Source: Hydractinia symbiolongicarpus (taxonomy: Eukaryota; Cnidaria; Hydrozoa; Anthoathecata; Hydractiniidae). Taken from it: a stretch of DNA of 64,000 bases. The translations under genes were made by a program, and so were the position numbers. Numbering within the stretch: the first letter of the stretch is position 1; each line of letters begins with the position of its first letter. Below the pieces are notes generated by a model. It was not told the origin of the DNA. It searched no databases and saw nothing but the letters and a program-made list of their open reading frames with translations. Below, piece after piece: positions 62,762 to 64,000 of the stretch. The stretch lies in contig NC_079875.1 in NCBI RefSeq assembly GCF_029227915.1, forward strand, positions 40,383,201 to 40,447,200. The letters are read 5' to 3'.

Positions 62762-64000
62762 AACGATTGACTGTGGGACTTAATTGAGCTAAAATTGGAC
62801 TGTGACCTGATAAATGTGATAAATAAGACAATTGGACTCCAAGAAATAACATTCTTGTTATTTTGACGTGGTTGTCGGAATTCAACGATTACATTGGGCA
62901 CTGTGGTAGCGCTTCATTTAAAAATTAAGCTAAAAAAAGTCATTTTTTTACTGTGGGACCTATCCTAGCCGTTATCGCGCGCTGAAGAAATAGCGACAGT
63001 TTCAAAAACTACATTTCATTGACTTTCTAACAGTGTCAGTCCCTTTGAGTTACAACGGTTGGGTCACATATTCGTACCAACATGTATTTAGCGATATTGT
63101 TCTGATATTACTAGGTTGCATCGCTTTTAACTATGAAACGATTGACTGTGGGACTTAATTGAACTAACTTTGGACTGTCACCTGATAAATGTGATAAATC
63201 AGACAATTGGACTCCAAGAAATAACATTCTTGTTAATTTGACGTGATTGCCGGAACTCAGCGATTACACTGGGCACTGTGGTAGCGCTTCATTTAAAAAT
63301 TAAGATAAAAAAAGTCATTTTTTTATTGTGGGACCAATCCTAGCCGTTATTGCGCGCTAAAGAAGTAGCGACAGTTTCAAGAACTACATTTCATTGACTT
63401 TCTAACGGTGTCAGTCCGCTTGAGTTACAACGGTTGGGTCACATATTCGTACCAACATGTATTTAGCGATATTTTTCTGATATTACTAGGTTGCATCGCT
63501 TTTAACTATGAAACGATTGACTGTGGGACTTAATTGAGCTAACTTTGGACTGTCACCTGATAAATGTGATAAAGGAGACAATTGGACTCCAAGAAAAAAC
63601 ATTCTTCTTAATTTGACATGATTGCCGAAACTCAGCGATTACACTGGGCTCTGCGGTAGCGCTTCATTTAAAAATTATGATAAAAAAAGTAAGTTTTTTA
63701 TTGTGGGACCAATCTTAACCATTTTCGCGCGCTGAGGAAATAGCGACAGTTTCAAAAACTACATTTCATTGACTTTCCAACGGTGTCAGTCTGTTTGAGT
63801 TTCAACGGTTGTGTCACGTATTCGTACTGTATTTAGCGATATTTTTTTGATATTACTAGGTTGCATCGCTTTTAACAATGAAACGTTGACTGTGGGACTT
63901 AATTGAACTAACTTTGGACTGTGACCTGATAAATGTGATAAATGAGACAATTGGACTCCAAGAAATAACATTCTTCTTAATTTGACGTGATTGCCGGAAC
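62762..64000 (+). repeat. Segment repeated eight monomers upstream (offset 2992), copy 2
   Basis: Second copy of 59770-61008, truncated by the window end. Small differences include 'ctaaaattggactg' at 62790 and 'cattttcgcgcg' at 63722. The array clearly continues beyond 64000. Confidence 0.82.

Larger units (their letters stand above)
1..64000 (+). repeat. Tandem satellite array, monomer about 374 bp, about 171 head-to-tail copies
   Basis: The anchor 'tctaacggtgtcagtcc' or a close variant recurs about every 374 bases through the whole window, for example near 1, 750, 1498, 43981, 44706 and 45081. Every monomer I inspected has the same orientation and the same order of landmarks: the anchor, 'caacggttg', 'acatgtatttagcgatat', 'ggttgcatcgcttttaac', 'gactgtggg', 'gacaattggactcc', 'ctcagcgattacactggg', an A-run/gtca/T-run segment, a CpG-rich 'cgcgcg' patch, then 'gcgacagtttc'. 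There is no unique spacer, mobile element or inversion. The array is cut at both window edges. Its size and regularity suggest eukaryotic heterochromatin, possibly a centromere. That location is inference, because sequence alone does not show centromere function. Confidence 0.98.

Noticed and set aside
1-64000. CRISPR array
   Set aside because: The repeat unit is about 374 bases with no unique spacers; the whole unit repeats. This is satellite structure.

Overview
The window is one uninterrupted block of tandem satellite DNA. A monomer of about 374 bases (usual range 372 to 375) repeats head to tail from base 1 to base 64000, about 171 copies, all in the same orientation. Both edges cut the array, so it extends further each way. 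I see no protein gene, tRNA, rRNA, transposon, CRISPR array or unique sequence. Arrays this long and regular with multi-monomer structure are typical of eukaryotic centromeric, pericentromeric or other heterochromatic DNA. The species cannot be named from this. By hand count, a 360-base sample (18661-19020) is about 36% G+C and has about 12 CpG, close to random expectation, so there is no strong CpG depletion.

Monomers fall into two broad classes. Class A reads 'gaaacgattgactg', usually with 'ttgagctaac' and 'ctgtcacctg'. Class B lacks one base ('gaaacgttgactg') and usually has 'ttgaactaac' and 'ctgtgacctg'. That single-base difference decides whether a 61-74 codon minus-strand reading frame stays open, which explains nearly all of the short ORFs. 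I do not call any of them genes.

The organisation lies above the monomer, in interlocking higher-order repeats (HORs) that differ along the window. 1-15.8 kb: a 1497-bp four-monomer HOR in tandem (about 1000-4009), with two long stretches of 1-5 kb recurring at 10.8-15.8 kb as a rearranged mosaic. 17.0-23.2 kb: a nearly perfect 2243-bp six-monomer tandem duplication with flanks that also repeat 4861 bp apart. 23.2-28.5 kb: a block repeated nine monomers downstream, one copy missing a monomer. 30.9-37.8 kb: a single-monomer doublet, then a 3360-bp nine-monomer period with a nested 1121-bp three-monomer tandem duplication. 38-42.2 kb: monomer doublets and an 1870-bp five-monomer period. 42.6-45 kb: shortened monomers (351 and 264 bases) sharing one replacement that looks copied from elsewhere in the monomer. 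45-52 kb: a mixed zone with an 'aggctaaaaaaag' subfamily. 52-59 kb: an eleven-monomer duplication that appears to have lost three monomers. 58.5-64 kb: overlapping five- and eight-monomer periods.

The best reading is a satellite evolving by repeated unequal exchange, local amplification and conversion, with several layers of different age preserved. I found no sign of an encoded molecular system. The points most worth checking are the templated-looking replacement at 42.9-44.2 kb, the nested HOR histories, recurrent changes near one monomer segment, and whether the near-perfect duplications are real or assembly artefacts. All identity statements are by-eye comparisons, not alignments.
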